Shown: one piece after another, positions 24,852 through 33,558 of the stretch
Position numbering within the stretch: position 1 is the stretch's first letter
How the letters are laid out: each line of letters begins with the position of its first letter
Source: Wenzhouxiangellaceae bacterium
GTDB lineage: Bacteria; Pseudomonadota; Gammaproteobacteria; Xanthomonadales; Wenzhouxiangellaceae
Assembly (NCBI GenBank): GCA_007695005.1
Contig: REEQ01000050.1
Coordinates: forward strand, 1 to 43,111
Direction: 5' to 3'
DNA length: 43,111 bases
The notes under the pieces: generated by a model
Seen by the model: the letters and a program-made list of their open reading frames with translations, nothing else
What the model was told of the DNA's origin: nothing
Databases searched by the model: none
Program-made: the position numbers and the translations under genes

Positions 24852-26528
24852 GTGAGTTATCAGGTACTTGCCAGAAAATGGCGGCCCCGCAATTTTGCCG
24901 AGCTGGTCGGCCAGCAGCATGTAGTGAAGGTCCTGGCCAATTCCCTGGCCGAAGGACGTGTTCACCATGCTTTCCTGTTCACCGGCACGCGCGGTGTCGG
25001 CAAGACCACCATCGCCAGGATCCTGGCCAAGTCCCTGAATTGCCTGGAAGGTGTCACTGCCGAGCCGTGTGGGCAGTGTGAGCATTGCGTGGCGATTGAT
25101 GAGGGTCGCTTCGTCGATCTGCTCGAGATCGATGCTGCATCCCGTACCCGCGTTGACGATACTCGCGAAATTCTCGACAACGTTCAGTATGCGCCAGCCC
25201 GCGGACGTTACAAGGTCTACCTCATCGACGAAGTCCACATGCTGTCGACGCACAGCTTCAATGCCTTGCTGAAGACTCTGGAAGAGCCGCCGGACCATGT
25301 GAAGTTCGTGCTGGCCACGACCGACCCGCAGAAGATCCCGGTCACGATCCTGTCGCGCTGCCTGCAGTTCAACCTGCGCCGGCTCAGTCCGGCCGAGATC
25401 GGAGACCAGATGATCCGGATTCTCGAGGCCGAGGCTTTGAAGTTCGACGCTGATGCGGTCAGTCTGCTGGCGCGGGCAGCTGATGGCAGCATGCGCGACG
25501 GCTTGAGCTTGCTCGACCAGGCGCTGGCCGGTGGCGGCGCCCTGGCCGAGAACGATGTTCGCGACATGCTGGGCAGCGTCGAACGCCGGCACGTTCATGA
25601 TCTGGTTGCCGCGCTGGCTGACCGGGATGCTGCCAGGGCGATGGCGGTAGTCGCTGACGTATTCGCCCAGGCCCGCGATCTGGGCCAGCTGTTGCTGGAG
25701 CTGGCAGAAGCCCTGCATCGCCTGGCGCTGATCCAGACCTTGCCGGACTATCGCGATGACACCCGCGCCGATTGGGACACCTTGTTGCAACTGGCTGGTC
25801 GCATCGACCCTGAAGATCTGCAGCTTTACTATCAGATTGCCATCACCGGCCGGCGTGATCTGGATCTGGCTCCCAGCGCTCGCACCGGTTGCGAAATGAC
25901 CGTGCTGCGCATGCTCGCCTTCCGCCCGGCCGACCTGCCGGAGGGCTCAGCTGTGGATCAGGGTGCCGGATCTGCCCGGCGATCGCCGCAGACGCAGGCA
26001 GGATCAGCCAGCAGGCAGGCTGACGCCCCCGTGGAGCGCATGGATCAGGTACCGCGGCCAACCGAAGCCGTTGCCGAGCCGGCCCTGTCCGAGCCAGGCC
26101 ACGGCGATGGCTGGCGCACGGATCGTCGCCTGGGGCCGGATAACTGGGCCGAGGTGATCGAGCGGATGAATGCCACGGGCTCGGTTCGTATGGTGGCCGG
26201 CCTGCTGGTGCTTGAACAAGTCGACGAGCCGCAAATCCTCTGTCGTGCCGCCGCAGACGACATGATCATGCTGACCGATTCGATCCGCGACAGCCTGGAG
26301 CGCTGTCTGGCGCAGTGGCTGGGCGGCCCGGTGCGGCTGATCATTCGCCCGGCCGATGGTGGGCAATTGCAAACCCCGGCCCGACAGGCCGAGATCAGAG
26401 CCGCCAACACCCAGGCCGAGGCCGAAGCGGCCATTGAAAATGATCCGCTGGTGCGCAAACTTTGTGACCGATTCGGTGCTGAAGTCTTGCGCGAGTCCAT
26501 CCGTCCGAATGAAACGCGGAGTCACTGA
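24852..26528 (+). CDS. dnaX: DNA polymerase III subunit tau (gamma/tau)
   Basis: A 558-residue clamp-loader ATPase. Walker A is [13 protein letters not shown] (about 45-52), a zinc finger lies in CGQCEHC with an upstream Cys, Walker B is [10 protein letters not shown], and the SRC finger is [11 protein letters not shown]. The C-terminal tau segment ends [21 protein letters not shown], a typical tau tail that contacts the polymerase. The GTG start directly precedes the conserved [11 protein letters not shown]. No A-rich slippery heptamer was found, so a gamma form by programmed frameshift as in E. coli is unlikely. It heads the dnaX-ybaB-recR operon. Confidence 0.96.
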   Translation: MSYQVLARKWRPRNFAELVGQQHVVKVLANSLAEGRVHHAFLFTGTRGVGKTTIARILAKSLNCLEGVTAEPCGQCEHCVAIDEGRFVDLLEIDAASRTRVDDTREILDNVQYAPARGRYKVYLIDEVHMLSTHSFNALLKTLEEPPDHVKFVLATTDPQKIPVTILSRCLQFNLRRLSPAEIGDQMIRILEAEALKFDADAVSLLARAADGSMRDGLSLLDQALAGGGALAENDVRDMLGSVERRHVHDLVAALADRDAARAMAVVADVFAQARDLGQLLLELAEALHRLALIQTLPDYRDDTRADWDTLLQLAGRIDPEDLQLYYQIAITGRRDLDLAPSARTGCEMTVLRMLAFRPADLPEGSAVDQGAGSARRSPQTQAGSASRQADAPVERMDQVPRPTEAVAEPALSEPGHGDGWRTDRRLGPDNWAEVIERMNATGSVRMVAGLLVLEQVDEPQILCRAAADDMIMLTDSIRDSLERCLAQWLGGPVRLIIRPADGGQLQTPARQAEIRAANTQAEAEAAIENDPLVRKLCDRFGAEVLRESIRPNETRSH

Positions 26529-26530
26529 AC

Positions 26531-26851
26531 ATGTTCAAAGGCAATATTGCCCAGCTGATGCAGCAGGCACAGAAAGTCCAGGAAAACCTGAAAAAGGCGC
26601 AGCAGGAGCTGGCCAGCCTCGAAGTCACCGGGCAGGCCGGTGGCGGCCTGGTCGAGGTCACCATGAATGGTCGTCACGAGGTACGCCGGGTGGCGATTGA
26701 CCCCGAGATTGCCGATGACCGCGAGATGATCGAAGATCTGGTGGCGGCCGCAATCAACGATGCGGTCAACCGTATCCAGGAAGCGACCCAGGAGAAGATG
26801 AGCGGCCTGGCAGGCGGCATGCCGCTGCCCCCGGGCTTTACGTTGCCTTGA
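26531..26851 (+). CDS. ybaB: YbaB/EbfC nucleoid-associated protein
   Basis: A 106-residue DNA-binding protein. The helical N-terminus ([20 protein letters not shown]) and the strand-rich core ([20 protein letters not shown]) match YbaB/EbfC, a small dimeric nucleoid protein nearly always encoded between dnaX and recR. It starts 2 bp after dnaX and overlaps recR by 4 bp, so it is in the same transcript. The methionine/proline-rich tail ([14 protein letters not shown]) is usual for the family. Confidence 0.95.
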   Translation: MFKGNIAQLMQQAQKVQENLKKAQQELASLEVTGQAGGGLVEVTMNGRHEVRRVAIDPEIADDREMIEDLVAAAINDAVNRIQEATQEKMSGLAGGMPLPPGFTLP

Positions 26852-27447
26852 GCAAGGATGCTCTGGAGGCTCTGCTCGAGTCTCTGCGCTGCCTGCCGGG
26901 TGTTGGTGCGCGTACCGCCCAACGGATGGCCATGCATCTGCTGGAACGTGATCGACAGGGTGGCGAACGCCTGGCTGATGCGCTGGCGCGGGCGATGCGT
27001 GATATTCGCCGCTGTCGCCAGTGTCGCAACTTCACCGCTGATGATCTTTGCAGGGTCTGCGCCAATCCGCAGCGCTCCGGTGCCGTTCTGTGTGTGGTCG
27101 AGAGCCCGGCCGATGTGCTTGCGATCGAAGCTGCGACCGGTTTTCAGGGGCGCTATTTCGTGCTGCTGGGCAAACTGTCGCCGCTTGACGGGATCGGTCC
27201 GGAAGAAATTGGCCTGGACCTGCTCGAACAGCGCCTGGCTGCCGAGGCCATTGATGAGCTGATCATTGCCACCAACACCACGGTCGAGGGAGAGGCAACG
27301 GCCTATTACCTGCAGGAAATGGCCGAGCGCCACGGGGTAAGGATCAGCCGTCTGGCCCAGGGCGTGCCGTTGGGCGGGGAGCTGGAGCATACCGATCGCT
27401 CGACCCTGGCTCACGCCTTTGCCTCCCGCCTGCCGCTGAAGGGTTGA
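26848..27447 (+). CDS. recR: Recombination mediator RecR
   Basis: A 199-residue RecR. The helix-hairpin-helix is [18 protein letters not shown], the four-cysteine zinc finger is CRQCRNF-x5-CRVC, and the toprim domain begins [14 protein letters not shown]; the Walker-B-like C-terminus is [11 protein letters not shown]-like ([17 protein letters not shown]). With RecF/RecO it loads RecA on gapped DNA. The start is a TTG overlapping the ybaB stop (TTGA); no ATG is available in frame before the conserved region. Confidence 0.95.
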   Translation: MSKDALEALLESLRCLPGVGARTAQRMAMHLLERDRQGGERLADALARAMRDIRRCRQCRNFTADDLCRVCANPQRSGAVLCVVESPADVLAIEAATGFQGRYFVLLGKLSPLDGIGPEEIGLDLLEQRLAAEAIDELIIATNTTVEGEATAYYLQEMAERHGVRISRLAQGVPLGGELEHTDRSTLAHAFASRLPLKG

Positions 27448-27456
27448 AAAACATAA

Positions 27457-27482
27457 CCCGGCCACCTGCAGCGGTGGCCGGG
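27457..27482 (-). terminator. Hairpin terminator, mainly for the ComEA-like gene
   Basis: A 10-bp stem CCCGGCCACC/GGTGGCCGGG with loop TGCAGC lies between the convergent recR and ComEA-like genes. The T-rich tail (TTATGTTTTT) is on the minus strand, so it acts best on leftward transcripts; the plus-strand tail is weak. Confidence 0.75.
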
Positions 27483-27501
27483 CTTGTGCTTCGAGTGTGG
27501 A

Positions 27502-27780
27502 TCAGTCGCTATCGCTGGCTTCCAGACTGAGCCGCTCACGGTTCTGGTCGACCGTGCGCAGACCGATGCCGCGGACATTGACCAGTTCGTCGACGTGGGC
27601 GAAGGGGCCGTTTTCTTCGCGGTAGGCGACGATGGCCTCGGCCTTGGCAGTGCCGACACCATGCAGCTGGGTAAGCTCTTCGACCGTGGCCGAATTGATG
27701 TCGATGCGTGTCATGTCGGCGATGCTCAGTCCGGCCAGGGCCAGGCTCAGAACAATGGCGGCAATGGTTTTCTTGATCAT
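27502..27780 (-). CDS. ComEA-like helix-hairpin-helix exported protein
   Basis: A 92-residue protein with a signal peptide (about 1-22). The (HhH)2 domain carries the ComEA signature IDINSATVEELTQLHGVG and DELVNVRGIG. Periplasmic ComEA binds incoming DNA during natural transformation; stand-alone short versions like this also occur where competence is not proven. AGGAG lies 7 nt before the ATG. A 7-bp stem (ACGCCGG/CCGGCGT, 27827-27848) lies in the upstream region, which otherwise holds nothing recognisable to 28000. Confidence 0.88.
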   Translation of the reverse strand: MIKKTIAAIVLSLALAGLSIADMTRIDINSATVEELTQLHGVGTAKAEAIVAYREENGPFAHVDELVNVRGIGLRTVDQNRERLSLEASDSD

Positions 27781-28011
27781 GATGTCTTCTCCTCCAAGTG
27801 CTTGTCAGATGATGTGTTTTGCAATGACGCCGGCCTTGTCTCCGGCGTTGGTAACAGTCTGCTCTCCAGCCGCGTTCGGCGAATCGGAAAAAATCCCCGC
27901 TCGTGGCTAGGAAATTTCCGAGGCGACAAACAGGAATCGTGCTTCTCAGCTTTTGAGAAAGTGTCGTGATGCAATGTCAATCAAGCATTTGGAAACGGCA
28001 TGGAGCACGAC

Positions 28012-28302
28012 ATGACATTCAACGCAAGCAGTGACATCAGCAGCAGCGAGTTTCGCGATCAGATCGTCGGCAAACGAATCAGCGGAGTGATTGCCCGGCC
28101 CGGTCGGAACGGGCAACCGCCGGTGGTCCTGATGCTCAGCTTTGATGATGGCAGCGTGGTGGAATTCGTTTCGCCGCGCAGTGATCGGCTACTGCGGCGC
28201 GCCCTGCGCCCGGAGCCGGGGAACGGTGGACTAGTGCCGGATCTTGCCGCCAACCAGCTCGAACTGATGCCCATGCCAGGTGGCATGCATGGACTCAACT
28301 GA
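28012..28302 (+). CDS. Hypothetical protein, 96 residues
   Basis: No family is recognised. The core reads VGKRISGVIARPGRNGQPPV followed by LMLSFDDGSVVEFVSPRSDR, suggesting a small beta-sheet protein with a dG turn; the tail is proline- and methionine-rich. There is no signal peptide or membrane helix. The ATG at 28012 has GGAG 6 nt upstream and is preferred; an ATG at 28000 in the same frame also has a weak site. Codon composition matches the neighbours, so I take it as real. Confidence 0.6.
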   Translation: MTFNASSDISSSEFRDQIVGKRISGVIARPGRNGQPPVVLMLSFDDGSVVEFVSPRSDRLLRRALRPEPGNGGLVPDLAANQLELMPMPGGMHGLN

Positions 28303-28621
28303 GATGTTCGGATGCCTTGGGCTGTTCGGCTGGCGGGCTTTTTCTGGCTTATCCACAGAGCCTGTGGATAAGCTTGTGAAAAGATCACACGCAGCGCCCG
28401 ACGCGTCGCGGTCGGGCGGGATTGGTCAAAAACTGGCCAGGCTATTAAATTGTTTTAATTCAGTAAGTTATATTTCCCGTTCGTGTGTTCGACCGTCACG
28501 GGGCTGTCAATTTACTGTCAAAACATGAATCAAGTAGTTGTGTATAAAAACTGCAGGCCGATTCCAGATAGCAGCGCTAAGTGCTTGAAAGTTGGTTGAC
28601 CGGGTTCCGGCTTTTTTGAGC
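28303..28621. other. Gene-free region with DnaA-box palindrome and AT-rich stretch
   Basis: About 320 bp between convergent genes. It holds the DnaA-box palindrome (28347-28373), a TGTGA-N5-TCACA half-sites pair (28375-28389), and an 8-bp hairpin CGCCCGAC/GTCGGGCG (28395-28418). An AT-rich stretch follows (about 28440-28475), then a direct repeat CTGTCAA spaced by 11 bp (around 28504-28521). No gene or convincing terminator is seen. Confidence 0.6.
28347..28373. promoter_or_regulatory. Inverted pair of consensus DnaA boxes
   Basis: A perfect 12-bp inverted repeat with a 3-base centre contains TTATCCACA (28349-28357) and its exact complement TGTGGATAA (28363-28371). Both equal the strongest E. 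coli DnaA box. It could bind DnaA for titration or regulation, or form a hairpin; no T-tract follows, so it is not a normal terminator. Confidence 0.75.
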
Positions 28622-30061
28622 TTATCCCGCGTTGGGGTTGGTCAGGCCGAGCTCGATGGCCCAGTCATCCAGTGCCCGCCAGAGCTCGCCATGATCGGGA
28701 TGGCTACGACGCAGCTCGGCCACACGTGCACGATACTCCGGCCAGCGGATCGAGGCCAGCTCGGGATCCTCGAGCAAACGTCTGCGGCGCAGGGTTTGCC
28801 AGCGTGCCTGGTCGTCCGCATCGAGGCTGTCGGGGAAGTGCCTGGCCCGGTAGCGAAACAGCAGTTCATTCAGGCGCCGATCAGAGAACGGCTCGCCGAT
28901 CCTGATCAATGCGGCTGCATCCAGCTGGCGGATGCGGGCCATCGTCTGCTGGTCGCCGCGTGGGATGAAGCCGTCGTACAGGGCAAGCTCGGGATCGGGC
29001 GCCTGACCGCCGCTGGTCTCGAACAGGTCGGTCAGGCGGCCGATGAAGGCGCTATCGCTGCGCAAGCGTGCGGCTCGACGGGTGATCAGGTCCGGATCGA
29101 TGGCGAGGCGTTGGCGGGCTTCTGTGTCGAGCACCTTGAATGGCGAAATCATCGGGCAACGATTGGCGCGGATCAGTTTGACCGGCAAGCGCTCGGTTCC
29201 CTCCGGCAGGTCGGCGCTGGGGGTCCACAAGCGGTCGCTGAGTTGTTCGTGGTCAAGCCCGGCAAACTGGTCCGGGTCGACATTCAGATTCCATACCAGC
29301 CACTGGCCGTTGAATTGCGGGTGCGGGGCTACAGGCAGAATTGGCGCGGTGGCGCAGTGGCTGGCGCTTAGCCGGGCAGAGCTGTGCAGCAGGACTTCTC
29401 CCTTCCCCAGCAAGGCGCTGACGACATGCTTCTGGCGCAAACTCAGCGCCCACTGCCACAACCTGGGCTGGTGCTTCAGCAGCAATCGGGCCAGCCCGAT
29501 GGTGGCTTCGACATCAGCAAGCGCATCGTGCGCCCGACTGACATCCAGACCATTGGCCGCAGCCAGGTCTTCCAGGCGAAAGCTGGGCTTGCCATCGTCA
29601 CGTAGTGGCCAGTTCAGACCTTGCGGTCGCAGCGCGCAGCTCATGCGCATCAGATCGATGAGATCAAAGCGCGAGTTGCCGTTGCTGTACTCGCGGGCGT
29701 AGGGGTCGAGAAAGTTTCGCCAGAACAGAAAGCGACTGACCTCATCGTCGAAGCGAAAATTGTTGTAGCCGACCGAGCAGGTGTCCGGTTCGCTCATCAA
29801 TTGGTGAATGTGAGCGGCGAAGGCCGGCTCGGGCAGACCGCGCTCGCGCGCCATCTGCGGCGTAATGCCGGTGATCAGGCAGGCATCCGGCTGCGGCAGC
29901 ATGTCCGGGCTGGGCTGGCAATAGAGCACGACCGGGTCGCCTATCGGTGCCAGATTGTCGTCGGTGCGTATCGCGGCGAACTGGGCGGGACGGTCGCGGC
30001 GGGGGTCGGCGCCGAAGGTTTCGTAGTCGTGCCAGAGAAATGACGGACGGCTTGGCTTCAT
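28622..30061 (-). CDS. sbcB: Exodeoxyribonuclease I
   Basis: A 479-residue 3'-5' single-strand DNA exonuclease of the DEDDh class. Exo I is LWHDYETFGADPRRDRPAQF, Exo II is GYNNFRFDDEV, and Exo III is SRAHDALADVEATIGLA. The SH3-like and helical C-terminal domains of ExoI follow (FNGQWLVWNLN, LFRYRARHFPDSL). The length is close to the E. coli enzyme (475). The ATG at 30061 is preferred to an upstream TTG because homologues begin just before the LWHDYETFG motif. It is involved in recombination and mismatch repair. Confidence 0.95.
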   Translation of the reverse strand: MKPSRPSFLWHDYETFGADPRRDRPAQFAAIRTDDNLAPIGDPVVLYCQPSPDMLPQPDACLITGITPQMARERGLPEPAFAAHIHQLMSEPDTCSVGYNNFRFDDEVSRFLFWRNFLDPYAREYSNGNSRFDLIDLMRMSCALRPQGLNWPLRDDGKPSFRLEDLAAANGLDVSRAHDALADVEATIGLARLLLKHQPRLWQWALSLRQKHVVSALLGKGEVLLHSSARLSASHCATAPILPVAPHPQFNGQWLVWNLNVDPDQFAGLDHEQLSDRLWTPSADLPEGTERLPVKLIRANRCPMISPFKVLDTEARQRLAIDPDLITRRAARLRSDSAFIGRLTDLFETSGGQAPDPELALYDGFIPRGDQQTMARIRQLDAAALIRIGEPFSDRRLNELLFRYRARHFPDSLDADDQARWQTLRRRRLLEDPELASIRWPEYRARVAELRRSHPDHGELWRALDDWAIELGLTNPNAG

Positions 30062-30141
30062 CGGAAAAGTCGGGCAGAGGTGCAACCGGATTGACAGTTC
30101 ACAGTCTACAATGCCGGACTTTCAGGTTTGGAACTGCACAC

Positions 30142-30618
30142 ATGAGCGAAAAAGCAACCTTTGGTGCCGGCTGTTTCTGGGGTGTCGAAGCACGTTTCCG
30201 CGAGCTGGAGGGCGTGCTGGACGCGCAAGTGGGCTACAGCGGCGGTAATGTCGACAACCCGACTTATGAACAGGTCTGCACAGACCGGACCGGCCACGCC
30301 GAGGTCGTCGAGCTTGTTTTTGACCCGGCGCGCATCTCCTATGAGGCCCTGGTTCGCGAGTTCTTCAAGCTGCATGATCCGACCCAGGTCAATCGCCAGG
30401 GGCCAGATGTGGGCCGCCAGTATCGCAGTGTGATTTTTTGTCACGACCAGAACCAGCGCGAAACAGCACAATGCGTGCTCACCGAGCTGGATCAGTCAGG
30501 CCGTTATGCCAAGCCGATTGCAACCGGCATCGAGCCGGCCGCCCGCTTCTGGCGGGCCGAGGATTACCATCAGCAATACCTGGCTCGCCGGGGCGGCACT
30601 TGCAGCCTGTCGTCCTGA
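30142..30618 (+). CDS. msrA: Peptide-methionine (S)-S-oxide reductase MsrA
   Basis: A 158-residue MsrA. The active site GAGCFWGVEARF carries the nucleophilic Cys. GYSGGNVDNPTYEQVC and GHAEVVELVFDP follow, then the substrate-binding HDPTQVNRQGPDVGRQYRS. A C-terminal Cys in GGTCSLSS can serve as resolving residue. It repairs oxidised methionine. The ATG at 30142 is chosen because the conserved TFGAGCFWG follows within five residues. It stands alone; its 3' end is 4 bp from that of the convergent GlsB-type gene. Confidence 0.95.
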   Translation: MSEKATFGAGCFWGVEARFRELEGVLDAQVGYSGGNVDNPTYEQVCTDRTGHAEVVELVFDPARISYEALVREFFKLHDPTQVNRQGPDVGRQYRSVIFCHDQNQRETAQCVLTELDQSGRYAKPIATGIEPAARFWRAEDYHQQYLARRGGTCSLSS

Positions 30619-30622
30619 ACCT

Positions 30623-30877
30623 TCAGGCGGCGCGCTTTAGCAGTCGCAGGATCAGCAGCAGAATGATTGCGCCGACGGTGGCAACTACCAGCTGGCCGAT
30701 CAGGCCGCCGGCAACAATGCCCAGTTGCGTGAATACCCAGCCACCGATAAAGGCGCCGATGATGCCGACGACGATGTTGACGATGATGCCGTGCCCGCGT
30801 CCCTTGACCAGTACGCCGGCAATCCAGCCAGCAACACCGCCGATCAGCAGGATGATGAGAAGTTGCTCAAGGCTCAT
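30623..30877 (-). CDS. GlsB/YeaQ/YmgE family membrane protein
   Basis: An 84-residue inner-membrane protein with three hydrophobic helices and the glycine motifs of the transglycosylase-associated (GlsB/YeaQ/YmgE) family: GGVAGWIAGVLVKGRGHG, then NIVVGIIGAFIGGWVF. Such genes are often stress-induced; the molecular function is unknown. The ATG at 30877 is preferred to an upstream frame start (30925) because the extension is polar and would overlap the divergent gene. The two divergent starts are only 34 bp apart, so at least one promoter must lie within the neighbour's coding sequence. Confidence 0.88.
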   Translation of the reverse strand: MSLEQLLIILLIGGVAGWIAGVLVKGRGHGIIVNIVVGIIGAFIGGWVFTQLGIVAGGLIGQLVVATVGAIILLLILRLLKRAA

Positions 30878-30911
30878 GGTTTTCCATTCGCTTGTTGTTG
30901 GTTGAGTGGTC

Positions 30912-31622
30912 ATGGTAGCCGACAATTGCTCCCCGGCCAGGCTGTATCTGGTTCGCCACGGCCAGGCCAGCCTGGGCAGCGATGATTATGATCGTCTCTC
31001 CGAGCTCGGTCACCTTCAAAGTCAGGCTCTGGGCGAGCGACTCCGGGCCGAACTCAGCGAGGATAGACTGAAGCCCTGGCGCGGAACTCTCAAGCGCCAC
31101 CGTCAGACCCTGTCGCGCTGTGCCTTGTCGGTAGAGCCGGTCATCGATCCGGCCTTGAACGAATACACCGTTGATGGTTTGATGCGCAGCGCTGTCGGCC
31201 AGGCGGAGCGCCTGGGTCTGGTGCCGCCAGACGATGCTGCCTTTGCTGAACCGGCCGCCTATCTGGCGACTTTCCTGGCCTGGTTCCCCGAGGTGCTGTC
31301 GGCCTGGCAGTCCGCGCGCCTGGATTGCGAGCACAACGGCAGCTGGCGTGCCTTTCATCAACGCGTCTTGTCGCCGGTAGACAGCTGGCAGTTGCAATTG
31401 GCAGCCGGCGACAGTCCAGTGGTAGTGACGTCGGCAGGCGTGATCAGTACGCTGATTGCGGCCTTGCTGGAGAAGGATCTGGCCTGGCAGCGCGAGCTCA
31501 ACCTCAGCCTTTATAATGCATCGATCAGCACCCTGGAATGGCATCCTGCCGCGGGCTGGAGGCCAGGAATATTGAATTGCGTTCAGCACCTCGATGGCCG
31601 ACTGACCCATACTCTGGCATAA
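30912..31622 (+). CDS. Histidine-phosphatase-family protein, second catalytic His replaced
   Basis: A 236-residue member of the phosphoglycerate-mutase-like superfamily. The phospho-acceptor motif LVRHGQASLG (H16) is present, as is the LSELGHLQSQALGERL segment. The second catalytic His, normally in a (S/T)HGG motif, is replaced: the equivalent stretch reads VVVTSAGVIST. Such a substitution occurs in a subgroup of the family and may lower or change phosphatase activity. It is followed after 24 bp by an SDR gene and probably shares its transcript. The substrate is unknown. Confidence 0.85.
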   Translation: MVADNCSPARLYLVRHGQASLGSDDYDRLSELGHLQSQALGERLRAELSEDRLKPWRGTLKRHRQTLSRCALSVEPVIDPALNEYTVDGLMRSAVGQAERLGLVPPDDAAFAEPAAYLATFLAWFPEVLSAWQSARLDCEHNGSWRAFHQRVLSPVDSWQLQLAAGDSPVVVTSAGVISTLIAALLEKDLAWQRELNLSLYNASISTLEWHPAAGWRPGILNCVQHLDGRLTHTLA

Positions 31623-31646
31623 GAGCGCAATGGCGCAGGGATAAAA

Positions 31647-32429
31647 ATGCAGACAAAAGCGACCCCGGACATGCACGACAAGCCTGTAACCATCATCACC
31701 GGATCCAGCCGCGGCATTGGTCGTGCGGCAGCCGAGTGCCTGGCCCGGCGCGGTCGCGCCGTGGTGATTTCCAGCCGCAACCAGGAAAGCTGCGAAGCAG
31801 TAGCCGACGCGATTCGTCAGGAGGGCGGGGAGGCCACGGCCATCGCATGCCACATCGGCCATGAAGACCAACTGGCTGCCTTGATCGACAAAACCCTGGC
31901 TCGCTATGGTCGCATTGACAGCGTGGTCCTGAATGCGGCCAGCAACCCGGTCTACGGGCCTTCGGACCAGGTCGACCAGAAGGCGTTCGATCTGATCATG
32001 CGCAACAATGTCTTTAGCGCCATGCGCCTGGCGCATCTGGCGCGACCGCATTTGAAGCAGGCTTCGGATCCTGCGGTGGTGCTGGTGTCGTCCATTGCCG
32101 GTAGCTTCGGCAACCGGTACATCGGTGTCTACGGCATGTCCAAGGCGGCAGAGAATCAGCTGGTGCGCAATCTGGCGCTGGAGCTGGGGCCCGATGGCAT
32201 TCGGGTCAATGCTGTCGCGCCGGGACTGGTCAAGACCGATTTCGCCCAGGCCTTGCTTGAGGATGAGCGCATGGTCCGCTACTTCCAGTCGACCACGCCG
32301 CTAAGGCGTCTGGCGGAACCGGCCGATATCGCCCGCGTGATTGCCTTTCTGGTCGGGCCGGATTCAGGCTGGTTGTCCGGGCAGGTCATTACCGCCGATG
32401 GCGGCCTGTCGGTGACGGGAGGCTTTTAG
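31647..32429 (+). CDS. SDR family oxidoreductase
   Basis: A 260-residue Rossmann-fold NAD(P)-dependent dehydrogenase. The cofactor motif is TGSSRGIG (about 19-26), with LNAASNP, the catalytic Ser in VSSIAGSFG, and Y-x3-K in YGMSKAAEN. The C-terminus GQVITADGGLSVTGG is typical of classical SDRs. An Arg two residues after the first strand in ISSRNQES suggests NADP preference. The substrate is unknown; it resembles DHRS4-like and FabG-like members. AGGGA precedes the ATG. The next gene begins 3 bp after the stop, so cotranscription is likely. Confidence 0.93.
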   Translation: MQTKATPDMHDKPVTIITGSSRGIGRAAAECLARRGRAVVISSRNQESCEAVADAIRQEGGEATAIACHIGHEDQLAALIDKTLARYGRIDSVVLNAASNPVYGPSDQVDQKAFDLIMRNNVFSAMRLAHLARPHLKQASDPAVVLVSSIAGSFGNRYIGVYGMSKAAENQLVRNLALELGPDGIRVNAVAPGLVKTDFAQALLEDERMVRYFQSTTPLRRLAEPADIARVIAFLVGPDSGWLSGQVITADGGLSVTGGF

Positions 32430-32432
32430 TTG

Positions 32433-33071
32433 ATGTTCCGTTCAAGCTGCCTGCTTTGCCTGGGTTTGCTGTTGGTCAGTGCGACAGTTGAAGCGCAGAT
32501 ATACACCTACGTGGATGAAAACGGGATCACCGTATTTACTGATCGAAAGCCCGACAGCAATCGCTATCGGGTGCATAACCTAGGCTGTTTCGGCACTTGC
32601 CGGCGCGGCGTGGACTGGGAGCGAACGCCCCTGAAACGCGACGAGTTCGCCGCGGAAGTCCAGGCGGCAAGCGAGATCTTCGGTGTCGATGCCGCCCTGA
32701 TTCGGGCCATCATGCATGCTGAATCCTGGTTCCAGGTCGATGCTGTTTCCCGAGCCGGCGCCCAGGGTTTGATGCAGTTGATGCCCGGGACGCAGAGCCG
32801 ATTCGGTGTTTCGGATCCCTTCGACCCGCTCGACAACATCACTGCCGGCGTGGCTTACCTTGCCTGGTTGATGAGTGAATTCAATGGCGATCTGACCCGC
32901 GTCATTGCCGCCTACAATGCGGGCGAAAATGCGGTCAAGCGTCATGGCGGAGTGCCGCCGTTTGATGAGACCCGGGAGTATGTGCGTCGCGTGAATATTC
33001 TGCACCGGCGCTATCGGTCGCAGACCATCGCGCCGGGCGTGAGCGTGCAGGCGGCTAGCGCACCACCGTGA
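32433..33071 (+). CDS. Lytic transglycosylase with N-terminal DUF4124
   Basis: A 212-residue periplasmic peptidoglycan lyase. It has a signal peptide (about 1-21) and a DUF4124 segment IYTYVDENGITVFTDRKP (about 23-40). The SLT domain (about 70-190) carries the catalytic Glu in MHAESWFQVDAVSRAGAQG, the GLMQLMPGT segment and the AAYNAGENAV motif, all hallmarks of Slt/MltC-type enzymes. It cleaves the MurNAc-GlcNAc bond with formation of anhydro-MurNAc. A TTG codon directly before the ATG is not needed as start. It overlaps the convergent universal stress gene by 17 bp at the 3' ends. Confidence 0.93.
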   Translation: MFRSSCLLCLGLLLVSATVEAQIYTYVDENGITVFTDRKPDSNRYRVHNLGCFGTCRRGVDWERTPLKRDEFAAEVQAASEIFGVDAALIRAIMHAESWFQVDAVSRAGAQGLMQLMPGTQSRFGVSDPFDPLDNITAGVAYLAWLMSEFNGDLTRVIAAYNAGENAVKRHGGVPPFDETREYVRRVNILHRRYRSQTIAPGVSVQAASAPP

Positions 33072-33474
33072 CCGTGCAGCGTGCGAAATCGACCACGCGC
33101 TTGGCAACCGACCCCATCAGCAGCCGCTCGAACAGCCCTTTGCTGCGATGTCCCAGCACGAGGTGATCGACGTTGCCCTGCCACGCCAGCTCGAGAATTT
33201 GCTCGACCGGATGGCCGTTGAGCAAGTGCGTATCGAGGGCGACATCGTCTTCGGCGGCGCGCTGCTTGAACCGGTCAAGGACCTGGCTGAGCTTTTCGTG
33301 TGCAGCCGCCACCAGGCGCTCGCGCTCGGGCGGTTCGGACATTTCGATATCCGGACCGTGGATGACGGCCACAGCGGCGAGCTGCGCACCTGACCAACGA
33401 GCCAGGGTGAGCGCATGTTCGAAGGCTTTTTCGGCTTGGGCCGAACCGTCTACACCAACCAGAATTTTCTTCAT
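33055..33474 (-). CDS. Universal stress protein (UspA family)
   Basis: A 139-residue UspA-fold protein. ILVGVDGSAQAEKAFEHAL opens the fold, and the ATP-binding motif G-x2-G-x9-G-(S/T) is present in LGHRSKGLFERLLMGSVAKR, so it belongs to the nucleotide-binding subgroup. A single Usp domain of normal length. The ATG at 33474 directly precedes the conserved KKILVGVDGS; a longer frame to 33537 is not needed. It lies downstream of rpsT on the same strand, separated by a strong hairpin. Confidence 0.93.
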   Translation of the reverse strand: MKKILVGVDGSAQAEKAFEHALTLARWSGAQLAAVAVIHGPDIEMSEPPERERLVAAAHEKLSQVLDRFKQRAAEDDVALDTHLLNGHPVEQILELAWQGNVDHLVLGHRSKGLFERLLMGSVAKRVVDFARCTVTVVR

Positions 33475-33558
33475 GTTGCTAGCTGCCTTGGTTACGGCGT
33501 CCGCGCAGGCGACTCGCTGGATTTTCCTGGCTCGCAAAACGGAGCAGGAGCGTACATC

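Noticed and set aside
24852-26528. Programmed frameshift in dnaX producing gamma
   Set aside because: Searched by eye for an A-rich slippery heptamer and found none.
28347-28373. DnaA palindrome as a rho-independent terminator
   Set aside because: The stem is good but no T-tract follows on either strand, and the two halves are exact DnaA boxes.
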